DNA of 64,000 nt from Onchocerca lupi. Lineage: Eukaryota; Nematoda; Chromadorea; Rhabditida; Onchocercidae. The stretch covers positions 248,001 through 312,000 of the forward strand of contig JAOVVO010000013.1 in NCBI GenBank assembly GCA_028564675.1. Direction: 5' to 3'. Within the stretch, counting starts at the first letter, position 1, and each line of letters opens with the position of its first letter. The notes beneath the pieces were generated by a model. It saw only the letters and a program-made list of their open reading frames with translations. It made no database searches and had not been told where the DNA came from. Position numbers and translations under genes: made by a program. This document shows, in pieces, positions 38,301-51,306 of this stretch.

Positions 38301-41300
38301 ATGCAATTCATCGATTGTTCGATACTTACTCAGACACTATCACTTCATTTCGATCATTTTTTTCTTTTTTTTTTGATAAATTTACATTAAGTTTATTTTT
38401 ATTTTTTGGAGCACACAACTTGCAGCATTTTATTAAGGGAGAAATTTTTTACTGAAATATTTTCACTGAAATAAAAAAAAACTAAAATATTTTAATTCGC
38501 TGCCATCCAATCACTCTTTCTTCAGAGTTTTAAAACTACATCACTTTTCGTTGATCAAATAGCAATTAGGCTTCAGTTGTTAAACAAAGACCAAAAAAAT
38601 TATAAATTAACTGTTTATATTATTTCCATTTTTGAAAACAACAAATAAATGCCTTTCCAGCATAAGTAAAGTTGAAATCGCCTTCGAGCAAAACGATCGA
38701 GCCATATCGTCTACCATTTTCCTATCATTTTCCCTATCACTTTTATCACCTTTGCTCTGTTTTAAATCTTTGGCAAGCCTAATTCTGTCGAATATATTCA
38801 AATTAATATGCAAAAAAGTCAGAAGCATCGAAGCAATATTACGTTTGACTGATCGTTCATTCATTCATTCATTCATTCATTCATTCAATTGAAAATAAAA
38901 AGAAAAGCCGCCTTGGCATCTTCTTTCGCTCCCTTTTTTTTCAACTTTTTTTGCTTTATCTTTCTTTTTTTTACTGTCATCCATATCAGCAATAATCAGA
39001 AGCAAACGTATTTTGCACATGCCGTGAGAATTTTTATTCATTTTCTTTTTTCTTTTTTTTTGAAAGATGAGAGGAAGGGAAGTAGTCTCGAGAGCTACTG
39101 AAAATGATCCCTTTATTATTGTCATTAATGAAGGCCAATTTCTCTTGGATTGGCCTATCAGACATTCTGGGCACGAAATTTTTTGACACTATACTATTTG
39201 ATAATCGTCTAGGAAAAGAGAGCTGACAAGTTGTTTTTCCAATCGCGACAATATAACATCAATAATGGGGAATCTGAATCTCAAGCAGATTCATTGCATA
39301 AAATTGATAAAATTTGAGTTTTGATAATTTGATAAATTTCTGAATAATCTCTGCATAATCAATCTTATTTATTCATTCAAAAATACCTACTTCCAATAAC
39401 AGTGCTATTTTCAACATTTCTATCGGATGTTTTAAGCTGGAATTTCTATGGAACTTTCAGATATTTATGACTTGAAAATTGTGAGGTAACTTTCCTCATT
39501 TATTCGTTTTATTTTTTAGTATGCATATGCGAAATTCTTCAAATTAATTTGTGCAAAAAAACTTCTCACGAATTTTCAAAAAACACAAAACGTGGAATGA
39601 AAGATGAGATAGGGCTTTAGAAAAGGATAGAGATCGATGTTTTTCACTCATTTTGCAGAAGAAAGTTGGAAGCCTTCTTTTTTTTTTTTAAGATAAATAG
39701 AATGACAACTTTAAAGACTGCAAATTTGAATATTTCTCAACTTCTCTTCTATTGCGATTGCAAGATAGAACTGATTGCATAAAAATATTATGCAAAGAAT
39801 AAAGAAAAATCTGGAAGTCCATTTCGTGGATCATTTTCCGACTTCTAAGGAAATGACGAGAGAAGGCGGTTTTGGTACTATTTAATGACGTAATATCATA
39901 CAGTAACTAAAATTTTTGAATGGAAACTATCGAATCGGAGAAGAAGAAATCTTTGAAGTGGTTACAATTGCGGAATAACCGGAAATTCTTGCCGACATAT
40001 ATAATGAATTTCCAGAAATATCGTCATATAAATTGAACGGTTAGGAGAGATGAATTAATCTGAGGAACAAATTTATTTTAATTATCAAAAGTTTTTCGAA
40101 TTTATTATATATCCCATCGTAAGCAAATTTGTCATCATATGCAGCTTACAAAATCGTTATTCGATAGAATAACTGGGAAATGCTATTCTGATGTCCAAAT
40201 CGAAGATTACTTGAATTTTTAATTGTTAATTAGGAAAAAAGCATAATTTTAATTTGAATTAAAAACAATTTCCATTATTAGAAATAATGAAACAAATCCC
40301 GAAGAAATTTTAGTACAGAAATGATTGAAAACAGAAAGAAATTAATTGTCACAGAAAAAATCGAATGAATTTCTCGATTTTCACAGACTAACTAATAAAT
40401 TATTTTTGCTATTCGACTCTTTTTTTCTTCCGAAATTTTTTCTGAAATTTTCCTTTCTTTTTTCTTTTCACATTTTCGCAACAGATCATTTGTGCATTGA
40501 ATAATAATAATTCATGGATGAGTTTGCAATCATAAAAATGGCCTCTTTAGAGGAGTAACTCGAGCAGCTGCTCTGCTTGCTTCGAGGTCGCAATTCATAT
40601 GTGGTTATAAAACAAACATTTCTTGCTCAACATAAATAAACCTTTTCCTGTAATCGATATTTTACTCCTTGGACTTCCTTTCCTTCAACTTTATATTCTT
40701 TTATTTTTATTTCCATTTTTTTATAACCAAAAAAAAAGAGAGAAATAGTTGCTTTATTTAAATGAAAAATTCGTTATTTCAAAAAATGACAAATTTTTGG
40801 GAAGAAATTTTTTCATCAAAAAAAAAATAATATTATGGACCTTGATCTGTTATGAATTTTCCATTATATTGATAATCATTTTTTAATTCGATATCAATAA
40901 TTTATTATTGATATCATATTTATAACTTCCATAATTTGATTAGGAATTGATAGTTAAGAGAACAGAAATTTAAATATCGAATTGATATCGTTCAAGAAAA
41001 AAGCAAAAACAAAAGTGATGAAGCTGATCTGAATGAAAGGATATTGAGAAAATGAAATTTGAGTTCTTTTTTAGATTATAAGTTCTAATCCCTCAATTTG
41101 TTCATTAAAAAGCTTCCAGCATGACTTGGAAAAAACTTTACATCTAATAAATACTTCAAGATACTTTGAAAAGTTTTTGAGCATAATTAAAACTTTCTTA
41201 AGGATAACAGATGCGAAGAAATGCATTCGTTGCAAGGAATACATTTCGAAGACAGATATGGTAATGAAAATACGAACTTTGACCTATCATGTTGCATGCT

Positions 41301-43222
41301 TCTCATGCTCAAATTGCGAAAAGAAATTGTCGATTGGAGATGAATTCGTATTTCGAGAACGAGAAGATGACATATTATGTCGAGCTGATTGTGACACAAA
41401 TAATATTGAGGTTAATACAGCTAATGTCCGAGTGGTTATTGATGACCCTTTCGATCATAAGCTCTTAGAAATGAATTTTAAACTTTTGAAAACTTTTTTT
41501 CTTTCTTTTTGTTGCAATTTTTTCATGAATTATTATACAGCAACCATCCTCAATTAAAACGGAGATCTATGGAGGAGAGGATGAAGACGGCTGGGATGGT
41601 TCAACTTTGACAAGCCTGGATAATCAAATGTCAAATACGCCACCACTTTCCCTTCGAAGTCCTAAATCAGATGAGGTTCGTTTAAGAATTTTTTGTGGTA
41701 ATTTCTAATTTTTGTCCAAAATTCTCTCGCTCTGAAACAATTCTCAACATCAAACATGAATAGCTTCCGTACTCAGAATCTCTTTTCTCAAGTTTTAACA
41801 TCTCGATCATAGCAAACGATCAACGGTTTGAAGGGATGGCACAATCAAACCAAGTATTATCATTAATTTATTATACTAAAAAATTCTGTTTGAATTAACT
41901 GTTAGTAATTTGATTGTTCAAGCTTAGTGGATCAATATTTAATTACTGAATTACTCAAAATCTCGGGATGACATCCATGATTTTTCAGCATGATTCAGAG
42001 CTTTTCTTATTGCGTTGTATAATTAGGATTTGCAGTAGTTTGCTAATATTTTAAACGAAGGTCAATTGTTTAATTAAATTTTTAAAAGTCATCATGAATT
42101 TCAGATTGTAACCACATTTAACATTTCGAAATCACAAATTAAAAAGAACAAAAAGGACAAACAAGTAATTTCCTTTCTTTTTTTTTTTGTATTCTTGCAG
42201 AGGGAGAAAGAAAGAACTGAAAATTTTGCCATATTTCATAAATCGAAATACTAAATTTTGAGTGAAATATTCCCAAAGTTTAAGTTACCTTTTCAATTGA
42301 TGTTTTTAAATTTCGGAATTTTCATTAAATATATCATTCGATTTTTGATCTTTCCAGTCGACTAGAGTTCGGACAGTGCTTAACGAGAAACAATTGATGA
42401 CATTAAAAGCATGTTATGCTGCCAATGCTCGACCAGATGCTATGATGAAGGAACACCTTGTTGAAATGACCGGTACTTGACTCTTCTATACTCTTTTCAA
42501 TTCCAGTTTGAGGTTAATTTGAGGTCAACTCCTATCGATCCTCATGAGACATTCATTTATGCCAATCAGAAAACGGCCAACATAACAATGATGAGAGCAC
42601 TAATTTTTAAGAGCAGATTTTTTTGAGAGAAATAAATCAAATTTCTATTTTTTATATTTATTTATTCTCATTTAAACTCCTAAAAACTTGAAACAAATCA
42701 TCAAAAATTTCAATACATTTTTTGTAAAAGTAAAGATCGCATATAAATTTCATCTTTTTAGGTTTAAGTCCACGTGTGATACGTGTATGGTTCCAGAACA
42801 AACGCTGTAAAGATAAGAAGCGACAAATTGCCATGAAACATCTACAACAGAAAGCGGAAACGGTTAGTTTCTTCGAAAAGATTCTAATTTTTTGCAAAAA
42901 TTTCCATTGAATAGCTTTTTTCAAAACTTTGAATTCAAGATTTACATTAAAAATTTTGAAATTCAGTTCATAACTACCATTGCATATCTTCTAATTCCAT
43001 TAACTTTCCGCAATTATTTCCGCTCATCTCATCACAAATATGTATTTGTTTACTTAACTAAATGGTTTTTCTGTTCGATCTCCAAACATCCATCGTTCTT
43101 TTAAGCATAAAAGTTTCTCTATGCTTCAGAACGTATGAGAATTCTTTGATCTTAACATTTTAATCAATCTTTATTGAACTTTAGTCACTGATAAGCATCG
43201 CTAAAATAATACAGATCAAATT

Positions 43223-43253
<31 letters not shown>

Positions 43254-46200
43254 GCTTTCTATCCTTAACTCGCTTATATCTTATCATTTTTTCCCTTATC
43301 TTAGATTAAATTCAATCAACTAGTAATCAAATATTGATTGTCTGCTACCGTTGACCAAAATATGAAAGAATAGCTTGCGTTATATATGATTTATGTGCAA
43401 GCATTTCAATTTTTGATGATTATTTGTTCATGGTCTGCTTGAGAAAGACGAAACATTCGTATTTATGGCATAGAAATACCAATAATTAATTGAATGCCCG
43501 GAAGCGTATTTTAAACAAACTAACGGACCGTGAAATACGTCGGTAATTTGTGAAAATTTTTAATGAATACGAAATGGACACAGCAGAACAATTCAATTAA
43601 TTGCAACTTCTTTGCAACCATAAATCTTTTCGAAAGAACAAAACTCAAGTTTAATTGCCAAATATCCTTTAAAATATGCTACAGCATTGAGCATGTAATA
43701 AACTTTTCGAAAATAAAAAAAAATTTCGAAGTAAATTTTAAGTTAAATTTAATTTGAAGTCAGGTTATAAAGAAAAAAAAATTTCATCTTTGAAAACTAT
43801 TTCATATGTGGAAGAATTTTCTTCAATTGCTAAATTCCTCTTCATCTGTCTAGGTCGCATGAACTCTGTTTCCCATGATTATCGATAAATAGAAATGGCA
43901 TTACAGCACATAACTGATAATTATGATAATGACGATGACAGATAATATAATTATAATGAAAGGTTGTGCAAATACAATTTCATTTACCAGTTGGAGTTAC
44001 CTTCCGTCTACCTTTAGCCAAATAAATATTCGTAGTTGTCACCAAATATTTCGAAATAAACAGCAAATATTGGAATGGCGAAAGGGAGCGAAAGTCAACA
44101 ACAATTTTTCAATTTTTCATGAACTAATTCATAAATTATCCGTAAGAGTTTGTGTGTACGATGAATGTTGACTGTTACCCGGGCAACATTCCCCTTAATT
44201 CGTGATATCCGCATCATCCGATCATCCTTCATAAATTGTTTCCTCTCACTCAGCAGCATCTGTTATGCAATGAAATGACATGAAATATCAATTAAAAATG
44301 AGAAATGAAATTTAAGAAAATGTTCGAATAATTCTAAATGAATGTCAAATAACCTCCTCATGTTGTATTTTTCTAAGATTACAATGCTTTATTTCTTATT
44401 TTCACATATTCTCAAATTTAACAGTTGAAGTGTTGGGAAGAATTTGCGGTACAGAAACAATTATGAATGTATGAGTGACCGCAGTAATTGCTACTGAAGA
44501 TGTCGAGATCTTATCAGTCGGAACAAAATGTGTGAGGTGAACATAGTGCAGGGTCAATGTAGGGTCATTTGAGAACATCAACAACAAATTTCACAAGGCT
44601 TATATCGATTAATTTTGATTGTGAAAACAATGCTCCGTAATGTCCTCTCTTTGGAATTTGCTCATCCAAGACGATAATTTTCACCTTCAATATACTTTAT
44701 GTACTATTTGCTTCAGGTATTTTCGAAAAACTTGAAATTTAAATAGCAAAAGTGAAACAATTGAAAAAAAAAATAAGAAAAGCCAATGGAATAAATCGAA
44801 ACTAAGCGCATATTACAGATTTTAGATTTAAATTCCAAAAGAAGAAAGAGTTTTGAGTCAAATTTGAAATCCAAAGAATGAATTAGGAGATTGAACTATT
44901 AACGTTCACCTGAAATTAAATAAATCAATATGAAAAATATAAGATGAGGAAGAATGATCTGAATAAAACATATGTTCTTGAACAGCTTATGAGCAAATAA
45001 TGCAGTTCTTAATTATCTTTGTATGCTGCTTAAACATTTTACCATATGGTCTCTCATTTTCGTATTTCTGTTAAATAAACAAATCATGGGTTAGATCTAC
45101 TGAAATGCGGGAAAATTAGTTGTCATTCGGGATCAAAAAAAAAAAAAAAGAATAATAATTGATTTAGACTATGCTTTTGAATAATGAATTAATAATAATT
45201 TGGATAATAATCAACACAATGAAAAGATACTGTAGACAAGCAAATAAATCTGTTCCCTTAACTGGTAAGGGCATCTTTGAAAGAAAGTTTTCCACAGTTT
45301 CTCGCTTCATTTCCAATATACTTCTTTTCCCGAAATTATTTAAACCGAAGATGATGTGCTGGTTTTGAGCACCGTTATTTTAGTTTAAGTAGTATATTGA
45401 TTTGATTTTAAGACAACTTTTGCAATCTTATCGCTTTTATGAATAATAATCAGGCAACAAGAAATAAGAAAAGCAATAGAAAAGCTCATTTGTTCACTTC
45501 GATATTATCAGTATTTTTTTTTTTTTTTTTATAGGAAAGAAATGAAATAGTGAAGTTTTAAATAAGTTGAAATCTTAAAAAATCTTCTATAATCTTCTAT
45601 TTTGCCAATCCTTTTGCTAAAAAATTGAGATTGAGAAAATTTTAAATTCAAAAACAATAGGAAGCAACATATTTCTTTCAATTCTCTGAAAGAAGACAAA
45701 TTGCTAGGAAAAGTCTAACATGAAAAAAAGGTTTTGTTTATCCTTTTTGTTTCTGATACAGTACCGTTTTCCGTAGTTGAAGTGCTTTGTGAATGATTAT
45801 TGAAAGTACTCTTTACCAAATTGTTCTTCTTGAAGAGCAAAAAGAAAAGAAAGGACAGCTACTTGACCAATGGAAGGAGGAAATTAGAGTTTTTTGAAAA
45901 AAAGCCATTTCTAACATCATAGTTCCAAAAGAAGAAAAAAAAAAAAAAAACAATTCTTGACGTTAATAATTTTTTGGCGCTAATAGTTCAGTCAAAAACT
46001 TGTTTTTGCAAATTAAATGATTTTTTTTTCGAAATGATTGAGATTCGAATTTGTTTGAGTTAACTTTCAAATTGACCTTCTTTTCAGTGCACGCTTGATT
46101 AAGCATCATCTAAACAGAATTTCTTATTCAATTCAAATAAAAACTTTCAAATATTTAAATGAGTGTGTGCATGTCTGCATAGGCTTGTATATACTTGGTT

Positions 46201-49073
46201 AATTGAACACAATAGAGCATTTTAGGACAGTGAAATAAATCAGTGATATGTGTATGCATGTATGTATGTGTGTATGTGAATGTATGTGTGTATGTGGGTA
46301 TTTATATGCATTTGTGTTAGCACATTCAATAAATAAGTGAGCCATAGGCCCAAGTTCAAATACCGTAATGGTATGAAGCACTTCAGCAGTTCACATCTAA
46401 TTCAGTGGAGCGGAAGAGGCCACACATAACTCCCTGCCGACCGTCATCCATCCATGACATCTCGTTTGTCACCGTAGATGCCACCCTGAAGCGTAAATGA
46501 TATCACTTTGCTCCTACTATCACTACTACAGAAGAAATTCAAAGCATCATGGCCTTTCCAGGCTTTTCAAACATGAAATTACTCCGTATGATAACGATAA
46601 TGTTATCAATAAAATACCTCAACGAGTGATTATGTAGAATAAGAGGATGGCAAAATTCAAAAGACTAATCGAACTATGTAATAGCTGGTTTCCATTGAAG
46701 TTTCCCTTATGATAATTGTAGTACGCAATGAAGCTGTTAAATTCGGTAAAGTGAATGATTAGAGGAATTGTGGGACGAAACGTCTTCAACCTATTCTCAA
46801 ACTTTCAATGAATATGACGTCTTGCTTGCTTGAATGACACGTAAACAGTGAATGTTTGCTCCAAGTTGACCATTTTTGGCAAGCAGAACTGGCGCTGTGG
46901 GATGAACCAAATATTAGGTAACGTATAAGTCCAAAGTATAAGTAACTTACGAGAAGTATGAGTTTGAATAACTGAAGAATGCAAATTTGATTGCAGTATT
47001 ACAAAGATTAGAATGAAAGCTCAAATTAAGTTGAAATTGGGTCTGTAATTTCAAATTTCTAAAAAGATTAAAATTGTCTGGTTGAAAATCTTCACTCTCT
47101 TCAGAGTCTTTTTTTTTAAAACAATTTGATTATTTGTTAAATGTTAGATCTATTAGTTCGTGTATAAATATTATTTATTTATCTTAGTGGTAAGATATAG
47201 GACAAGCGATAAAATGTTGAAAGATACAATGAATAGTGGATTTGCATGTTTGTTGACAGTAGAATTCATGTCCATCTGTGACAATAATTCTGTGTTTACA
47301 TCAAATAGATATAACGAGGAAAGTAAGATAAGAGAAAATTTTAAGCATATTAGATCGGTGCTCAGAGCTGAATTCTTTACGAAACCTTGTAAACCAGCAT
47401 CGAATCTGTTTGAATTCGTCAATAGTATTTCGTCTTAGAAATTCTAAGTGATGCATTCAGTGAAGAACTTAAAAAAGATTTCTGATCCGTTCAATGGATT
47501 ATGAAATGACTTCTTTTCTTTTTTTTATCCGAGCTTAGGTTACCAATGGTGAAAATTGAAATTATGAAATCAAGCTTAATTTGAATTAGGAAGTTTGATT
47601 GTGCTCAGAGATTAGGAGCAATCACATTTATAAATTGCTGTTTTACTATAAATTAATCATTCACCAGTAATGTTACTTTATGACTGTGGGTAGAAACAAA
47701 TTACGATTCGTTTATAGCTATTGATTTTGTGATAAAATAATTTTTGTTGATTGGAAGGTATTTTTCAGGAAAGAGTTATTACGGGGGTACGATTGGGCGG
47801 TGTTGGTCCACTGATAGCTGCATCACCGACACCTCACAGTGATCCGAATTTGGTTGGCATCCAACCGGTAGATATTCATCAGTTTCAGCAGAATCCGAAT
47901 ATCTGGTCCGGTATGGAAGCTATGAATACTCAAGGAGGCATGACACAACCTCAGCATGCATCGCTACAACCTACATTACAACAATCCTCACCCTATGCTC
48001 AAATTGTATGATTTTTCTAATTTTTAACTTCTATTTAAATCTCTTATATATCTTTAGCTTATTTAATAGTAATTTGGCGAAAACTTAATGTTTTCTTAAA
48101 TTAAAATCATAGTATGTCAAGGTTTTTGTCATTCATTCACCAAGAAACGAGAATTCTGAAATATTATTTGAGGAACCAACTGCGGTTGGTAGACTCTCGA
48201 GCTTCCATTCGATATTCGGAAGCTCCATGATAATGATCCAGGAATTTCTATCCTTGCAACAGGCAATTCTCTTAATTTAAAGATACTAGCTTGTCGCAAT
48301 CAACTAGGTCAGCCAGAATTCCTTTGAATTTAAACAAGCAAATGATAGTATGAGACAGCTGACTTTTGCACTTAGTGCATGTGCGGTCAATCTTTTGCTT
48401 CAGTTCCTGACCCGTGTCAACAGCTGCGCAAACAGTACTTCAAAGTTCGCGAACCTTTCATTTTCTTCGGCAAGCAGAGGGTACTAAATAACACCTTTTC
48501 AAATGTCAACCTCTCTTCTTCCCTTCGTTCTACATGTTTATATAAATTTGACTTAATGACCATTTACGTCAATGAAATTAGCAAGTAAATTGAAGTTGCA
48601 TATGAAGTATATATTATTAAAATTTTGAATCTAACGGATTATTGCGAACCTATACAAATGCACTTTTAATAAAGACTAATAAATTTCAATTTCACGATCC
48701 CAAAATTGTGTTTCAAATCAGTTAAACTTATTCCTTAAACTTAAAATCAATTGTTAATTAATTCAGTTCCGGATTTCTGGGCAAGAATTTCGAAGTTTTA
48801 ATTCATATTAATTCATGAGTTTGAAAAAATTCAGAAGTTTTGTTCTCTTTAAAACTTATCAAAAACTTATGCATCTTATTAAATTGTTTATAGATGCCGC
48901 CGCCACCTCATTATGCAGATTTGGGGAACGATTTGAGTAGCAGTGGTTATGGTAGTATGATGTCCGGGACTGGATCGAATAATCATCTTTTTTCGGTCAA
49001 CATGGGCACAGACCTCGAATTTTCGCCTCAAGTGAATGCTTCTGATTTATCGTCGCCATCGTGCAGCGAGTAG
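29308..49073 (+). CDS. lim-7: Islet-class LIM-homeodomain transcription factor (lim-7/ISL orthologue)
   Basis: Eleven exons join in phase into about 551 aa: 29308-29330, 29657-30102, 32566-32625, 32879-32943, 35121-35206, 41203-41410, 41541-41675, 42358-42472, 42762-42862, 47769-48005, 48894-49073. Residues ~10-156 are a Gln/Ser/Asn/Gly-rich, probably disordered region. LIM1 spans ~171-226 (LRVNPNLEFHAGCLKCEQC, then YCKEDYIR). LIM2 spans ~234-290 (CIRCKEYISKTDMVM, HVACFSCSNC, LCRADCD). The homeodomain spans ~342-402, with VRTVLNEKQL, CYAAN and VIRVWFQNKRCKDKKR, and follows the Islet subclass closely. The C-terminus is Pro/Gln/Ser-rich. Islet factors bind DNA in the nucleus with LDB cofactors and specify neurons; C. 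elegans lim-7 acts in gonad sheath and neurons. The ATG at 29308 is a guess (29194 and 29254 are in frame). The exon ending 41410 might run to a later in-frame donor. Confidence 0.93.
30103..32565. other. Islet-like gene intron 2
   Basis: About 2.5 kb without a confident exon. It holds a 27-base A run at 30770-30796. A 60-codon frame preceded by TTTAAG at 30443 looks mildly protein-like but does not fit the splice phase of its neighbours. Confidence 0.6.
35207..41202. other. Islet-like gene large intron between LIM1 and LIM2 exons
   Basis: About 6 kb of AT-rich sequence with simple repeats, including a 20-nt duplication near 35747-35786 and an ATTC array at 38856-38887. The minus-strand frame at 36017-36307 was examined and not accepted. 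Large introns in developmental regulators often carry enhancers, but I can point to no specific site here. Confidence 0.6.
38856..38887. repeat. (ATTC)n tetranucleotide repeat
   Basis: About eight perfect units inside the large Islet-like intron. Confidence 0.95.
43222..43253. repeat. (AATC)n tetranucleotide repeat
   Basis: About seven AATC units, slightly interrupted at the 5' end. Confidence 0.9.
46246..46312. repeat. TATG/TG-rich microsatellite
   Basis: An imperfect GTAT/GT array inside an Islet-like intron, similar in kind to the one at 14595-14670. Confidence 0.9.
48175..48225. other. Two adjacent hairpins inside an intron
   Basis: ACCAAC (48175-48180) pairs with GTTGGT (48185-48190) around a TGCG loop. 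GAGCTTCC (48199-48206) pairs with GGAAGCTC (48218-48225) around an 11-base loop. Both are perfect and lie eight bases apart in the last large intron of the Islet-like gene. They may be a structured intronic RNA or DNA-binding palindromes. Confidence 0.6.
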
Positions 49074-49817
49074 AATTGATCCCTCAATTTCACTTATGAA
49101 AAATCTTCCTTAGTGCTGAAAATTCTCGAGAAAAATCTCTAAATTTATTGCTATTACTTATTTATGTACTGAATAATTTATTTATTTCGATCACATTTTG
49201 CTCATTACCTCAGTATTTAGAATAGCATTTTACCAATTATTCCAGTTTTTTGCTTTAAAATCATTTTTTTCAAGATGCAGTTCCAATCTGGAATTGAACC
49301 GAGAAAGACAAATTCATCAGTTCAAAACTTTTTTTAAACAAATGAGGAGATTTCCAGAATTGCATCCAGAGAGACTTTATGGATAATTCCTCCTTATGCT
49401 GCTAATGTCGATGGCGGTTATTATGCATTAGTGTCCAAAAAAGTTGACAAAATGTTTGTTCAGTGCAAAATGCAGGGATATTGCTTTGTTACATTGTTGT
49501 ACATAAGCAGTGGTTCATAGATGCCAATATTGCCAATATATTCTTTTCTTGCATTTATTATCATTTCTTAAATTAATTGTTCAAATTCTAAACTTCCGTT
49601 ATGCAAATTGGACTTAATTCATTAAGAAAAGAAACTTGATCTTTCATAGAAAAAATGTATAAATATAAAATCCACACATAGTCTTTTCACAAAATTTAAA
49701 AAAAAAAAGTCTTTTTAAATGCAGCTAAATAATTTGTTGTAAATGATCGCACTGCAAATTTTATGTTGTGATTTTTTTTGAAAATTGTTCGAATAATCTT
49801 TAAATTCTAATGCATGC

Positions 49818-49823
49818 AATAAA
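49818..49823 (+). terminator. Candidate poly(A) signal AATAAA, Islet-like gene
   Basis: AATAAA about 745 bases downstream of the Islet-like stop codon in AT-rich sequence. It is one plausible 3' end. Confidence 0.35.
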
Positions 49824-51270
49824 TTATTTGTGAAATCGCTTTTGTTTAATCTTATTTCAAACTTCTATTTGCGAGTTAGAATTATATTTCAACAATTGGT
49901 TAAGGTTTGAAAAGAAAAATTAATTAACTGATTTCTAAATGGTGATACGTATAATCATAAAGAAACAATATAATATATAAGTGGCCTCGAAATTTTGAGA
50001 TTTCCTGATTTTGAGGAAGGATATTTGATAGATAATCTTATTTTATGAAGATTAATAATTACGAAGCAACAAAAGTGATTCGCTAAAGGATTGCAAAGTT
50101 TTCTAAAAAAGAGGATATAAGTGTTGGTTTGCAAAGCTTTCAGAATACAATTATTTTTCCTGTAATCTTGCAGAAGTTTCATTATTTTAACAAATTTCGT
50201 AAGGTTTGGGTAATTTTTTTCAAATCAATAATTTTTTTTTTTTTTTGCCTTATTTGAACTTTTTGCATATTGTCATCCATTTTTTCGATTTTACAATGAA
50301 GCTTCTTAATTATTTCTTTTTTGAATTTAAATTAAATTATTTTAGCTGAAAATAAATTGTAATTCTGCAATTCAAATGCTACAAATCTAAACTTACTGTG
50401 ATTCCGCACTTTATCGACTTGTTTTAGATGCATCGTTGCAAAATGCTAATTGGCTAAGAGAAAATAACAAAATCAAATCAGCGCTAAATGATTGTCCAAT
50501 GCAATAAAATCAATCAAGATTAGGCTTTTTCCGACAGCCTGGCAACTCGTAATGTGCTTAGAAAAGAAGCCATTAGTACTAAAGTATCCGAGCAACAAGA
50601 CTGGAAATATACCAAGTAGATTACATACATAAAATAAATTATAAGAAATTTTCCTCGAATTGTTTCAAAAAACATTAAAAAAGACATCATTTGAAAGACA
50701 ATTTCAAATTTATGAATCTGTTGAGGAAAATTAAAAAGAACAAGTAGATTAGACATGCAAATGATTCAAATAGTAGCTTAATTAATTTATCAAAAAGTCA
50801 CAGATATTTCTTGCGAAAACAATTATCACTAGATTCATTAAAATTGCTTGAACAGTAAAGATTAAAATTTTAGAATTAAAGATTGAAATTTCCATGCGTG
50901 CCTTTCTTAAGCTATCTTTATGTCAATTTTAACATTACTTCAAATAATTCATACCTCCTGGTCGCTTATGTTTTTACGATAGATTTGAGGTGTGCTTTTA
51001 AGATTTCAAGATTGATGTGATGTTCCACGATATTTTGGACTTGTATACCGTTAGTGAAGTATCGAATTTAAGTTATATTAACATAAAAATTCTAAAATAA
51101 GCATAAACGAGAGAGTGAAAAATAATCAAAAATTCCTTCCTGCAAACAGTTGCTTCTGACAATCATTTTGTGGCTCTATTTGTACGCGGTAACACTTTCA
51201 TCCTACTCATCCTATAATCATTCAATTCTGGCAGGTTGTCATACTTATTATAGGTCGTTAAAGAAGCTGT

Positions 51271-51273
<3 letters not shown>

Positions 51274-51305
<32 letters not shown>
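51274..51305. repeat. Poly-A run, 32 bases
   Basis: An uninterrupted A homopolymer in the gene-poor region. Confidence 0.95.

Positions 51306-51306
<1 letters not shown>

Larger units (their letters stand above)
42863..47768. other. Islet-like gene intron after the homeodomain exons
   Basis: About 4.9 kb. It holds an AATC repeat, a TATG-rich microsatellite, and a GC-richer segment at about 46390-46510. A 92-codon frame at 47160-47438 is also open on the opposite strand and has no recognisable family. Confidence 0.6.

Noticed and set aside
43222..43253. AATC array considered as a CRISPR-like or regulatory array
   Set aside because: It is a plain tetranucleotide microsatellite with no spacers, in a eukaryotic intron.
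47160..47438. 92-codon plus-strand frame before the ninth-to-tenth Islet exon junction
   Set aside because: The same interval is open on the minus strand too, there is no family resemblance, and the frame does not end in a splice site compatible with neighbouring exons.
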